Origin: Neotamlana sargassicola
Lineage (GTDB): Bacteria; Bacteroidota; Bacteroidia; Flavobacteriales; Flavobacteriaceae
DNA: 64,000 nucleotides
Direction: 5' to 3'
Assembly (NCBI RefSeq): GCF_020523965.1
Contig: NZ_JAJAPX010000006.1
Location: 186,001 to 250,000, forward strand
The position numbers and the translations under genes are program-made. Shown one piece after another: positions 1 through 7,413 of the stretch (positions are counted from its first letter, which is position 1; every line of letters starts with the position of its first letter). A model generated the notes under the pieces. That model was not told the DNA's origin. It saw only the letters and a list, made by a program, of their open reading frames with translations, and made no database searches.

Positions 1-271
1 ATAATATTTAAAGATTAAATCTCTAAATATCATTTTTTTAAAAAGCCTTCAACCGAGTTTAAAAACTTTAAAATTTCCAAATTAAGCGATTTTAAAATAG
101 GATAATTAACAATTTATTCAGTATTGGTTTTAGAAATTTTAGCTAAACTGCATCACATGCGTTATTAAAACGTCTAGACTCTTTTCTGGCTTTATAAGAA
201 ATAACTAAATCGTCATAATCTTTATAATATGATCTTGTTATGATTCTTTCATATTAAAAAAGAAAAACGGC
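1..271. other. Intergenic left edge, no gene recognised
   Basis: AT-rich sequence between the window edge and the end of the TIGR01777 gene. On the minus strand a 36-codon open frame without a start codon (about 143-253) ends in a TAG; its translation is charged and gene-like, so it may be the tail of a decayed gene, but I cannot name it. I see no RNA gene and no clear terminator. Confidence 0.4.
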
Positions 272-1177
272 TTAACTTAAGATATTACTTAATGCTGGTT
301 GTAAATAATTGTACTTAAAATTAAACCCCTTATTTTCCATTTTTTTCGCACTTACACGCTGACTTTCGAATAAGATAATATGCATTTCTCCCAAAGCCAA
401 TTTCATAATTATCTTTGGAATTCCTGGTAAAAAACAAGGCATTTCTAAAGTTTTAGCAATTGTTTTAGTTAGCTCTTTATTTGTTACTGGGTTTGGTGCC
501 ACAGCATTATAAACGCCATCTAATTTATATTTTAACACATACATAAAACATCGTGCTAAATCTGTAATATGAATCCAGGATTGCCACTGTTTACCTATTC
601 CAAAAGGTGCCGACAACCCGTATTTGGCAGGTTTAACCATTTGCACTAAAGCACCTCCATTTTTAGCTAAAACCAAACCAATTCGAATTTTTGCAACGTT
701 AATATTTAAGGTTTTAAATGCATTTGCCGATGCTTCCCAAGCTGTTACCACTTTTGCTAAAAAAGTAGTATTAGCATTTTTATCATCCTCGCTGTAATAA
801 TTTGTTAAAGAATCTGGATAAATACCAATGGCACTTGCCGAAATAAAATGCTTGACTTGATGTTTTTCTGTTTTTAAAGTTTCAAATAATAATTTAGCAG
901 ATTGTGTTCTGCTATCTAGAATTATTTTTCTGTTTGCAGTGGTCCATCGTTTAGCAATATTTGCCCCAGCCAAATGAATTATAGTGTCCACTTGCTCTAA
1001 ACAATTAACGTCTATTTCTCCTTTTGAAGGATTCCAATAAAATCCTTGATAATTGGTGTTTCGCTCTAATTTAGATTTATTTGTAGTTAAATAATTTACT
1101 GCAATTTCTTTTTCTTTACAAAGTTTTACAATTTCGCTTCCAACCAAACCCGTTGCCCCTGTTATTAAAACTCGCAT
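272..1177 (-). CDS. TIGR01777 family NAD(P)-dependent epimerase
   Basis: 301-aa extended short-chain dehydrogenase/reductase fold protein of the TIGR01777 (YfcH/SulA-like) family. The Rossmann glycine motif GATGLVG is at residues 7-13, an AGANIA segment follows near residue 70, and the C-terminal ~50 residues (FLPGIPKIIMKLALGE onward) match the DUF1731 tail that defines the family. Length is the usual ~300 aa, so it looks intact. The substrate is unknown; homologues are annotated as nucleoside-diphosphate-sugar epimerases without biochemical proof. Start: ATG at 1175-1177 opening directly into the first beta strand. It stands alone; the next leftward gene upstream (mnmD) ends about 290 bp away across a repeat-rich gap. 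Confidence 0.88.
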   Translation of the reverse strand: MRVLITGATGLVGSEIVKLCKEKEIAVNYLTTNKSKLERNTNYQGFYWNPSKGEIDVNCLEQVDTIIHLAGANIAKRWTTANRKIILDSRTQSAKLLFETLKTEKHQVKHFISASAIGIYPDSLTNYYSEDDKNANTTFLAKVVTAWEASANAFKTLNINVAKIRIGLVLAKNGGALVQMVKPAKYGLSAPFGIGKQWQSWIHITDLARCFMYVLKYKLDGVYNAVAPNPVTNKELTKTIAKTLEMPCFLPGIPKIIMKLALGEMHIILFESQRVSAKKMENKGFNFKYNYLQPALSNILS

Positions 1178-1413
1178 ATTCTTTTTTTATTAAAATTACG
1201 AAAAAGTATAGGCTCTTCCTTTTGTTTTAATGAAGGTTTAACAATTTAATTTATGCTGAAATTATTAGCTAAAAAATGAAATAATTAAAATATAACACCA
1301 CGAGTTTGTATTAAATACCACAAGGCAAACTTGCGAGCAAGGTTTTTATAAAAACACGCAGATTATTTGATTTTAACTACTAACTCAATTAAAAAAACAT
1401 GGTTGCTGTCTAT
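1178..1413. other. Non-coding gap upstream of the epimerase
   Basis: AT-rich spacer between the epimerase start and the tandem repeat at the end of mnmD. It holds imperfect short inverted repeats around 1302-1345 but no convincing ORF or terminator. The promoter of the epimerase should lie in its left part. Confidence 0.4.
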
Positions 1414-1515
1414 ATTTAGCGTTTCATGGATTCAGCGTGAATGCTTCGTTGCCCTTAGCATTTAGCGCTTTCATGGTATTCGGCGTGAATGCTTCGTTGC
1501 CCTCAGCATTTCACG
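1414..1515. repeat. Tandem repeat, two ~47-bp copies plus a partial third
   Basis: Two nearly identical units lie head to tail at 1414-1459 and 1460-1508, sharing GCGTGAATGCTTCGTTGCCC and a preceding TTTCATGG. A degenerate start of a third unit follows. The repeat runs across the 3' end of mnmD and contains the stop codon of that gene (1471-1473), so the last dozen or so codons of MnmD are repeat-derived. Confidence 0.75.
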
Positions 1516-2268
1516 TTTTCCGGGAGGACCGGGAAGTTTTTCTACTAAAAAGCCTACCGCCTGCATCGCTCTACGCACGCTTCCTTTTGCTGCATAAGTT
1601 ACTAGAACACCATTATTTTTTAAAGCTTTATACATTTTTTGAAATATTGTTTCTGTCCACAATTCAGGTTGAACACGAGCTCCAAATGCATCAAAATAAA
1701 TGATATTAAAGGCGTTTTCATCTTCAATGGCATCAAAAAATTTTTCTTGCTTTACTAATGAAAAATATGGTGTAATGTTATGTTTTTCTTCCCAAGACAC
1801 TTTATGTATTTCTCTAAAAATTTCTTCGGATTGCTGAATTTCTTTAGCATAATTAAGTTTTTCAACTTCATTTACCGCAACTGGATAACCTTCAACACCA
1901 AAATAATCTATTTTTAAGTTTAATTTTTCAGCTTCAAAAAGGGTTATGAAGGCATTTAGGCCTGTACCGAAACCAATTTCTAGGATAGAAACGGAGTTGT
2001 TTATTTTTTTATGCTCCTCGACTGCGCTCGGAGTGACACCATCTTCTTTTAAGTAAAACTCTGCTGCGCTCTGAATGACATCGATATCGTGAGATTCTGA
2101 AACGCGTTCAGAATGCCAATATTTATCATGAAAGTACTTTAAGCCTTGCTTAATAAAAACATGATAGGCTTCTTTTATGGCGCCATGTTTGGAGTGGTAT
2201 TGCTCGTTCCATTCTGGGATATGAATGGTTGTTGAACCATCGGCGGTTATTATAATTTCGCGTTTCAA
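1471..2268 (-). CDS. mnmD: MnmD-type tRNA 5-methylaminomethyl-2-thiouridine methyltransferase
   Basis: 265-aa SAM-dependent methyltransferase expected to finish the wobble modification mnm5s2U34 in tRNAs for Lys, Glu and Gln. The N-terminus (EIIITADGSTTIHIPEWNEQ, then YHSKHGAIKEAYHVFI) is diagnostic of MnmD. The SAM-binding motif I LEIGFGTGLNAF is at ~96-107, and FDAFG and LVTYAAKGSVRRAMQ follow. From memory, standalone flavobacterial MnmD proteins are about 220-230 aa. Here residues ~51-87 are an in-frame insert made of three REP-like palindromes (2011-2118), and the C-terminal tail after KREMLRA is encoded by a tandem repeat. The insert sits just before motif I, so the fold may tolerate it. 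It ends 6 bp upstream of the DUF4920 gene's end, suggesting co-transcription. Confidence 0.85.
   Translation of the reverse strand: MKREIIITADGSTTIHIPEWNEQYHSKHGAIKEAYHVFIKQGLKYFHDKYWHSERVSESHDIDVIQSAAEFYLKEDGVTPSAVEEHKKINNSVSILEIGFGTGLNAFITLFEAEKLNLKIDYFGVEGYPVAVNEVEKLNYAKEIQQSEEIFREIHKVSWEEKHNITPYFSLVKQEKFFDAIEDENAFNIIYFDAFGARVQPELWTETIFQKMYKALKNNGVLVTYAAKGSVRRAMQAVGFLVEKLPGPPGKREMLRATKHSRRIP
2011..2118. repeat. Three REP-like palindromic units inside mnmD
   Basis: Three short palindromic motifs of the kind scattered in flavobacterial genomes lie in a row: 2014-2038 (core GACTGCGCTCGGAGTGACA), 2058-2080 (core GCTGCGCTCTGAATGACA) and 2090-2117 (core GAGATTCTGAAACGCGTTC). Each ends in a TGACA-like flank, as free intergenic copies do. 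Together they account for ~36 codons with no frameshift. The third unit matches the REP motifs at 3987-4013 and 58605-58675. Confidence 0.72.
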
Positions 2269-2274
2269 AACTTA

Positions 2275-2778
2275 CTATTGTAAAACTAAGACGCCATCGG
2301 CTTCAAAAGACAATGTTTTTTTAGGCTCTGTAATTAAAGCTATTTCTTCTTCGGTTTTACCAGCATCTTTTGCATAATGTTGTTGTTCTTCAACAGAAAT
2401 TTCGCTAACAAAAGCTTTTCCGTTTACTATAACATCTTTACCAGAAATATCTTTAGGCACAAAAAAACCGTAATCCTTAAATTTCACCATAACTTCTTCA
2501 TCGCCTTGCAAATTTAAAGTCATCCAACAGCCTTTTGCCTGACAAACATCGGTTACTTTAGCTATCATTTTACTATTTATACTATCTCCAACTTGCATGG
2601 TTTGGTAGTGTTGTGCCATTGATTTACTCGATATGGCATCATCTGCAATAATTTCTTTTCCAAACGACGTATAAGTTACCACTGGTGTTTGGCTATCTTG
2701 TTTTGTTGTTTCTTCACTTTTATTCTTACAAGAAATTAACACTAAAACGCAAATTATTAATAGTCTAAAGTATGACAT
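2275..2778 (-). CDS. DUF4920 domain lipoprotein
   Basis: 167-aa predicted lipoprotein. Residues 1-17 form a signal peptide ending in the lipobox LISC, and the mature part begins with a charged KNKSEETTKQ linker. The rest (FGKEIIADDAISSKSMA..., MIAKVTDVCQAKGCWMTLNL, VMVKFKDYGFFVPKDISGKD) matches DUF4920, a small beta-rich domain common in Bacteroidota. The conserved CQAKGCWM cysteine pair could bind a metal or form a disulfide; the function is unknown. It is the first gene of a likely leftward pair with mnmD (6-bp gap) and is transcribed divergently from ilvE. Confidence 0.85.
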   Translation of the reverse strand: MSYFRLLIICVLVLISCKNKSEETTKQDSQTPVVTYTSFGKEIIADDAISSKSMAQHYQTMQVGDSINSKMIAKVTDVCQAKGCWMTLNLQGDEEVMVKFKDYGFFVPKDISGKDVIVNGKAFVSEISVEEQQHYAKDAGKTEEEIALITEPKKTLSFEADGVLVLQ

Positions 2779-2843
2779 GTTATAAATTTTTCAATTTTAT
2801 TTAATTTATGTAAAGATAGCGCTTTTTTAAAAACGTTTTTAAC

Positions 2844-2851
2844 TAAATTTG
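2844..2851 (+). promoter_or_regulatory. Candidate -7 element for ilvE
   Basis: TAAATTTG fits the Bacteroidota housekeeping -7 consensus TAnnTTTG and lies 20 nt before the ilvE ATG, which would give a short leader. No clear TTG -33 element is seen at the right distance, so confidence is low. Confidence 0.3.
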
Positions 2852-2871
2852 TTATTCAAACTATTTAAGCT

Positions 2872-3939
2872 ATGAACGCTATGACGAACGCAATAGAGGT
2901 TATAAAAACAAAAAACTCTAAAATAAACGAAGTAGATTTTAATAATTTAAAATTTGGAAGCGTATTCTCTGATCATATGTTAGAATGCGATTTTAAAGAT
3001 GGTAAATGGCAAGCACCAAAGGTCGTGCCTTATGCTCCAATTAGCTTAGATCCTGCTTCTAAAATTTTCCATTATGGGCAATCGGTTTTTGAAGGTATGA
3101 AAGCCTATAAAGATGCCGACAGCAATATTTTATTGTTTCGCCCTTTAGATAATTTTAAGCGCTTAAACATATCATCAAAACGTTTAGCCATTCCTGAGTT
3201 ACCAGAAGACTATTTTATGGATGGTTTAAAAACACTTTTAGAGGTTGATGAAGCTTGGATACCAAAACAAGATGGTAGCTCGCTTTACATTAGGCCGTTT
3301 GTATTTGCTTCAGGTGTAGGTTTTCATGCTTCACCAGCTAATCAATACAAATTTATTATTGCTACAGCGCCTTCAGGCTCTTATTTCTCTGGTGAAGTTC
3401 GTGTTTTAATTGAAGAAAAATATTCGCGTTCTGCTAATGGTGGTGTTGGTTACGCCAAAGCTGGTGGTAATTATGCTGGACAATTTTACCCAACACAACT
3501 AGCTGTAGAAAAAGGTTATCAACAGGTTATTTGGACAGACGATAACACACACGAATACATTGAAGAAGCTGGCGCCATGAATATATTTGTTCGTATTAAC
3601 GACACTTTAATTACTGGCCCTACAAGCGACCGTATTCTTGATGGTATTACGCGTAAAAGTATTATTGAATTGGCTAAAACTGAAAACATAAACGTTGAAG
3701 TTAGACCACTTAAAGTAGCCGAAGTTGTTGAAGCTGCCAAAAACGGCAATTTAAAAGAAATGTTTGGCGCAGGTACAGCTGCGGTAATTTCGCCAATTTC
3801 TGGTTTTGGCTATAAAGGTGAAGATTACGATTTACCAAAATTAGACAATACTTATGCTAGCTTTTTAAAGAAACGCATCACCGATATACAAACCAATAAA
3901 ACGGATGATCCTTTTGGTTGGAGAGTACAAGTTAAATAA
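2872..3939 (+). CDS. ilvE: Branched-chain amino acid aminotransferase
   Basis: 355-aa class IV PLP-dependent aminotransferase that interconverts Leu, Ile and Val with their 2-oxo acids in the cytoplasm. The PLP lysine is in YAKAGGNYA (K196, codon at 3457-3459), the conserved EEAGAMNIFV segment is near residue 230, and FGWRVQV closes the protein as in BCAT group II enzymes. The length is normal. A second ATG three codons downstream (2881) is an alternative start. It is monocistronic, followed within 2 bp by a strong hairpin terminator, and divergent from the DUF4920 gene. The usual ilv biosynthesis genes are not in this window. Confidence 0.95.
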   Translation: MNAMTNAIEVIKTKNSKINEVDFNNLKFGSVFSDHMLECDFKDGKWQAPKVVPYAPISLDPASKIFHYGQSVFEGMKAYKDADSNILLFRPLDNFKRLNISSKRLAIPELPEDYFMDGLKTLLEVDEAWIPKQDGSSLYIRPFVFASGVGFHASPANQYKFIIATAPSGSYFSGEVRVLIEEKYSRSANGGVGYAKAGGNYAGQFYPTQLAVEKGYQQVIWTDDNTHEYIEEAGAMNIFVRINDTLITGPTSDRILDGITRKSIIELAKTENINVEVRPLKVAEVVEAAKNGNLKEMFGAGTAAVISPISGFGYKGEDYDLPKLDNTYASFLKKRITDIQTNKTDDPFGWRVQVK

Positions 3940-3940
3940 T

Positions 3941-3971
3941 AAAAAAAGCAGCTAAATTAGCTGCTTTTTTA
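3941..3971 (+). terminator. Intrinsic terminator of ilvE
   Basis: Perfect inverted repeat AAAAAGCAGCTA / TAGCTGCTTTTT with a 3-nt loop followed by a T-run, starting right after the ilvE stop codon. It is symmetrical enough to work in both directions. Confidence 0.85.
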
Positions 3972-3986
3972 TTGCACTATATTTTT

Positions 3987-4013
3987 GAGATGCTGAACAA
4001 GCTAAGCATAACA
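3987..4013. repeat. Decayed REP-like unit
   Basis: GAGATGCTGAACAAGCTAAG followed by CATAACA resembles a worn copy of the REP family GAGATnCTGAAACAAGTTCAGnATGACA seen elsewhere in the window (2090-2117, 58605-58675). It sits between the ilvE terminator and the MazG-like gene. Confidence 0.5.
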
Positions 4014-4025
4014 ATATGTTCAATT

Positions 4026-4412
4026 TTACTTTTCTAAAATGGCTTTAATATTAGGTTTAAAATAATTTGGGCCTTTTAGCACTTTACCATCTTCTCGATA
4101 AATAGGTTCGCCGTTTTCGCCCAATTTACTCATGTTACTACTTTGAATTTCGGCAAACACCTCTTCTATTTTGTGTTGCATACCGTGCTCAATTATTGTA
4201 CCGCATAAAATGTACAACATATCGCCCAAGGCATCGGCAACCTCAACTAAATCGTCATTTTGCGCTGCTTCAAGATACTCCTCGTTCTCCTCTTTCATTA
4301 AATTAAATCGTAAGGTGTTTTTAGCTTCTCCTAAATTGGCTTTTGGAGTTTCTCTGTGTCCTATTTTAAATGCCGTATGAAATGCCTTTACGGCCTCTAT
4401 TTTATCTTTCAT
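4026..4412 (-). CDS. MazG-like nucleoside triphosphate pyrophosphohydrolase
   Basis: 128-aa all-alpha NTP pyrophosphatase-fold protein (MazG/HisE-like superfamily). The metal-binding pattern is visible as LMKEENEEYLEAAQ (EExxE at ~35-42) and VADALGDMLYILCG (ExxD-like, D at ~62-66). The C-terminal SNMSKLGENGEPIYREDG segment is typical of the bacterial pyrophosphohydrolase-domain subgroup. It probably hydrolyses a (d)NTP to the monophosphate and pyrophosphate, perhaps for nucleotide-pool cleaning; the true substrate is unknown. Single leftward gene, starting just downstream of a REP-like hairpin. Confidence 0.82.
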   Translation of the reverse strand: MKDKIEAVKAFHTAFKIGHRETPKANLGEAKNTLRFNLMKEENEEYLEAAQNDDLVEVADALGDMLYILCGTIIEHGMQHKIEEVFAEIQSSNMSKLGENGEPIYREDGKVLKGPNYFKPNIKAILEK

Positions 4413-4429
4413 AAATAATTTTAATTTTT

Positions 4430-4456
4430 CACTTCCGCTAAGGCGGAAATCTCATC
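4430..4456. repeat. REP-like hairpin, CCGC/GCGG type
   Basis: Stem TTCCGC (4433-4438) and GCGGAA (4443-4448) with a 4-nt loop, flanked by CAC and ATCTCATC. This is a third palindromic repeat type, distinct from the CTGAA type. It lies between two divergent genes and could form a hairpin in the leader of either transcript. Confidence 0.55.
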
Positions 4457-4489
4457 TTGTTTTATTTAAATTTGCATAAAAATACTTAT

Positions 4490-4672
4490 ATGTTTAGTAA
4501 CGGTCAAATAGTTTTTGGGGTTTTATTTTTTGTGGTTTTTGCTGTAATTGTTGGTTACCAATACAGAAAAGATATTAAAATCCATAAACGTTTTTATAAA
4601 GGCAGTTTTTGGGTGCTTTTGGCTTTTATTGCATTTATAGGTTTAATCTCTGCGATTAAATTTTTATTGTAA
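4490..4672 (+). CDS. Small two-helix membrane protein
   Basis: 60-aa conserved-type hypothetical membrane protein. The ATG at 4490 (MFSNGQIVFG) is preferred over an upstream TTG at 4457, because the extra 11 residues are not gene-like. Two hydrophobic helices (about residues 7-24 and 39-58) flank a short basic loop YRKDIKIHKRFYKG, so both ends are probably on the same side of the membrane. Similar short proteins occur in other flavobacteria as far as I recall, without known function. No operon partner; it faces the MazG-like gene divergently. Confidence 0.65.
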   Translation: MFSNGQIVFGVLFFVVFAVIVGYQYRKDIKIHKRFYKGSFWVLLAFIAFIGLISAIKFLL

Positions 4673-4807
4673 CTTACTTATAACCTTTATTTTACAATCT
4701 AAATTCACAAAAAACACCTTACTTCGGTTTTTTCTGTATTTCGTCTATTTTTTACGCATTTCAAAGAATTGGTTTCTAACTTAAATGCTTAATATAACTT
4801 GTATTAG

Positions 4808-5353
4808 TTTACAGTTGATGAAGCACTAGAAACCAAGGCTAGTATTGGCGACGATATTACTTTAACACTTACCGATGTTAGTACCACATCAAAATCTATG
4901 CAAACTAAAAACCAACTTGCCGATAATAACTACCAATGGTTTAAGGATGGGGTTGCTATTTCTGGTGCAAATTCAAATTCTTATACCATAAATAACGCTC
5001 AAACTAGCGATAGTGGCATTTACCATTGCGAAATAACAAATACCGACTTACCTAATATGGTTATAGAGCGCCAAACCATTACACTAAATATTGGTACATT
5101 ATCTGTTGAAAAAAACACAGAAAACCCGTTTAGTATTTACCCTAACCCAACTGCAAATTGGTTACACATAAAACTTAATAAAACCCAATCTGGAGAAGCT
5201 CGATTAACAGATATTTCGGGAAAAGAATTATTACGTTTAAAACTAAACAGCACTATAAACCTAATAGATATTAGCAACTTTAACGCCGGTATGTATATGT
5301 TAAACGTTTCATCAGAATATGAAACGACTACTACACGTATAATTAAACAGTAA
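4808..5353 (+). pseudogene. Remnant of a T9SS-exported Ig-like domain protein
   Basis: The frame is open from just after an in-frame TAG at 4805 to the stop at 5351-5353, but the only ATG (4898) lies inside an Ig-like domain and there is no signal peptide. The visible parts are VDEALETKASIGDDITLTLT, an Ig-like domain with YQWFKDGVAISGANSNSY and SDSGIYHCEITN, and a C-terminal type A sorting domain (FSIYPNPTANWLHI ... GMYMLNVSSEYET). This is the 3' end of what is normally a much longer secreted adhesin or leucine-rich-repeat protein. With no secretion signal the product cannot reach the T9SS, so I call it a 5'-truncated pseudogene. Two hairpins follow it. Confidence 0.75.
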
Positions 5354-5368
5354 ACACAAACAAATACC

Positions 5369-5395
5369 GTTTATCGATGTTTTTTTTCGATAAAC
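5369..5395. terminator. Hairpin after the T9SS remnant
   Basis: Perfect 9-bp stem GTTTATCGA / TCGATAAAC with a T-rich loop, 15 bp after the stop codon. There is no T-run after it, so it may only be a folded 3' end ahead of the stronger terminator that follows. Confidence 0.5.
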
Positions 5396-5399
5396 GCAC

Positions 5400-5430
5400 A
5401 AAAAATACCCAATCATGGGTATTTTTTTTT
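5400..5430 (+). terminator. Intrinsic terminator
   Basis: Stem AAAAAATACCCA / TGGGTATTTTTT with a 3-4 nt loop and a run of T residues. It ends transcription of the truncated T9SS gene and insulates the next gene. Confidence 0.85.
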
Positions 5431-5480
5431 AGGCTTAAACCCTTAATTTTGAGTAGCTATTAATCAATTATTCTTACAAC

Positions 5481-5693
5481 ATGAAAAAATTTAAATTTAT
5501 TTTTCAGGTAGTTTTGCTATGCTCACCCTTGGTGCTTTGTAGTCATAACCAAAATACCACCTCAGAAAAAACCAAAATTCAAACGGCAGTATTTTCTAAA
5601 CTGGTTTCAAAAATTAATATTGAACATAAAAATGCCTCAATGGCATTAATATTAGTACAGGACTGTAATACAATTCCCGAAATAAATAATTAA
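5481..5693 (+). CDS. Small exported protein of unknown function
   Basis: 70-aa protein not matched to any family I know. The first ~22 residues (MKKFKFIFQVVLLCSPLVLC) form a signal peptide with a possible lipobox-like LVLC ending in cysteine. The remaining ~48 residues are polar and contain one more cysteine near the C-terminus. It lies 30 bp upstream of the DUF5723 gene in the same direction and may be co-transcribed with it. Weak evidence beyond the ATG and the signal-like N-terminus. Confidence 0.45.
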   Translation: MKKFKFIFQVVLLCSPLVLCSHNQNTTSEKTKIQTAVFSKLVSKINIEHKNASMALILVQDCNTIPEINN

Positions 5694-5723
5694 CCAATTC
5701 AATTTTAATTCTAACACCTTATT

Positions 5724-7055
5724 ATGAAAATTCAATTTTCTACTAAATTATTATGCCTTTTTATATTGGCTTATGCGTTAAATTTAAATGCTCAAAGTTA
5801 TGTTGGCAACACTGTCGATAATTATGCGGGAATTCAATCCTTAATTTCCAACCCTTCAAATGTATTCGATTCGCGCTTTAAAGCCGATATAAATTTACTT
5901 TCGGTAAGTGCTTTTGGAGGAAGCGATTACTTCGGAATAAGTGTAAGCGATATTATAAACTCCGATGAAGGATTTGATTTTGAAACGGATGCTGAAAAAT
6001 TCCCAACAGATGCCAACCACTTTTTTGTAAATGCTGATATTTTAGGCCCGTCGTTTATGTTTAATTTATCACCTAAAAGCAGCGTAGGATTTGTTACAAG
6101 GGTACGAACTTTAATGAACATAAATAATATAAACGGTGAACTTTTTGAAAATTTTTCGGAAGATTTCGATTCAGATGAAGACTTCAATTTTAACCAAGAG
6201 AATTTATCTGGAACAATTCATGCTTGGGCAGAAATTGGCCTTGTTTACGGACGCCAAATTGTAAATACCGAAAAACACTTTTTAAAAGCCGGTGCCACAT
6301 TAAAATACCTTCAAGGAGCTGGAAGTATCTACATTAACAGCCCTAATTTAACGGGTAATTACGATGCTGCAAACGAAACATTAACAACTACCGGACAATT
6401 AATTTATGGTACTTCGGAAGATTTCGATAACGACGATATTAACTTTGAAAACCTAACGCAAGGCTTTGGCGCCGATATTGGTTTTACTTACGAATTTAGA
6501 CCAACCACAACCGATTCGCTTACAAGAAAACACAACAAATACAAGTTCAAAATTGGAGCTTCAATAACCGATATTGGTTCTGTAAACTATAAAGATGCTT
6601 CTGTAACTACTTATAACATGAACGCTACAGTTGATGCGTCAACTTTAGAAGATGAAGAAGACATTGAGGCGTTTTTAGAAAACAATTATACCGGCACAGA
6701 ATCTATCGTAAATCAGAAAATAAAATTACCAACAGCGTTCCATTTGTTAGTCGATTATCATTTAGCAGGAAAACTTTATGTTAGTTTACAAGGTAACATG
6801 TCGTTAGTAAAAGACAATAGCATGTTTGCCAATTCTATAATTAATTCTGCAACTTTATCACCAAGGTTAGAAACAAAATGGTTTAGTTTATACTCGCCTG
6901 TTAGCATGCGCCAATATGGGGATTTTGCTTGGGGTGCTGGTATGCGTTTAGGCCCCTTAATGGTTGGTTCTGGATCCATTATTTCTAATTTAATTTCAGA
7001 ATCTACAAAAACAACCGATATCTATTTAGGATTAAAAATTCCTTTATATCAATAA
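5724..7055 (+). CDS. DUF5723 family outer-membrane protein
   Basis: 443-aa protein with a signal peptide ending ALNLNAQ (cleavage near residue 24). The mature start SYVGNTVDNYAGIQSLISNP, followed by long alternating hydrophobic/polar strands, is the signature of DUF5723, a predicted outer-membrane beta barrel. The N-terminal NPSNVFDSRFKADINLLS motif resembles the PorV/FadL-like start that plugs such barrels. The acidic stretches EDFDSDEDFNFN and LEDEEDIEAFLE are probably surface loops. Function unknown. It ends in a clear terminator at 7097-7126. Confidence 0.85.
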   Translation: MKIQFSTKLLCLFILAYALNLNAQSYVGNTVDNYAGIQSLISNPSNVFDSRFKADINLLSVSAFGGSDYFGISVSDIINSDEGFDFETDAEKFPTDANHFFVNADILGPSFMFNLSPKSSVGFVTRVRTLMNINNINGELFENFSEDFDSDEDFNFNQENLSGTIHAWAEIGLVYGRQIVNTEKHFLKAGATLKYLQGAGSIYINSPNLTGNYDAANETLTTTGQLIYGTSEDFDNDDINFENLTQGFGADIGFTYEFRPTTTDSLTRKHNKYKFKIGASITDIGSVNYKDASVTTYNMNATVDASTLEDEEDIEAFLENNYTGTESIVNQKIKLPTAFHLLVDYHLAGKLYVSLQGNMSLVKDNSMFANSIINSATLSPRLETKWFSLYSPVSMRQYGDFAWGAGMRLGPLMVGSGSIISNLISESTKTTDIYLGLKIPLYQ

Positions 7056-7096
7056 TTTTAAAAGAAGTTAGTCACATTTTTTAATTTATTGGGGAC

Positions 7097-7126
7097 GAAA
7101 ACCCTCCAAACCGAGGGTTTTCTTTT
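7097..7126 (+). terminator. Intrinsic terminator of the DUF5723 gene
   Basis: Stem GAAAACCCTC / GAGGGTTTTC with a 6-7 nt loop followed by TTTT, ~40 bp after the stop codon. Confidence 0.8.
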
Positions 7127-7223
7127 AAACATTTAAAATAACATCGAAGCTTTAAAAAAACTTAATATTTACACGCAACCTTTTTTATGTTTATGTATCT
7201 ATTAGATAACCAATCCAAAAAAT

Positions 7224-7310
7224 ATGAAAATCTTATTACTCATTAGCGTGCTTCTCGTAGTTAATTTATTACTGTTATTTTTTAGCGTTAATAAGCGAAC
7301 GGAGCCTTAA
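7224..7310 (+). CDS. Possible 28-aa single-helix membrane peptide
   Basis: An ATG-started frame encodes a peptide with a 20-residue hydrophobic stretch (ILLLISVLLVVNLLLLFF) and a basic tail SVNKRTEP. It occupies an otherwise empty 358-bp gap between the DUF5723 terminator and the next gene. The shape (short helix, positive C-terminal end) is that of known small membrane proteins, but an AT-rich intergenic region can produce this by chance. Confidence 0.35.
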   Translation: MKILLLISVLLVVNLLLLFFSVNKRTEP

Positions 7311-7413
7311 TTATCTTTTCTCTTTCTAATTCATTTTTGAATAATATAGGTAAACTAATTAAATATTTATTATTTGATTATATTTGATATGTTTAACTCT
7401 CAAACCTATATTA

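Noticed and set aside
1437-1703. 88-codon plus-strand frame
   Set aside because: It lies antisense to the 3' end of mnmD and starts inside the tandem repeat; the Leu/Phe-rich translation is an artefact.
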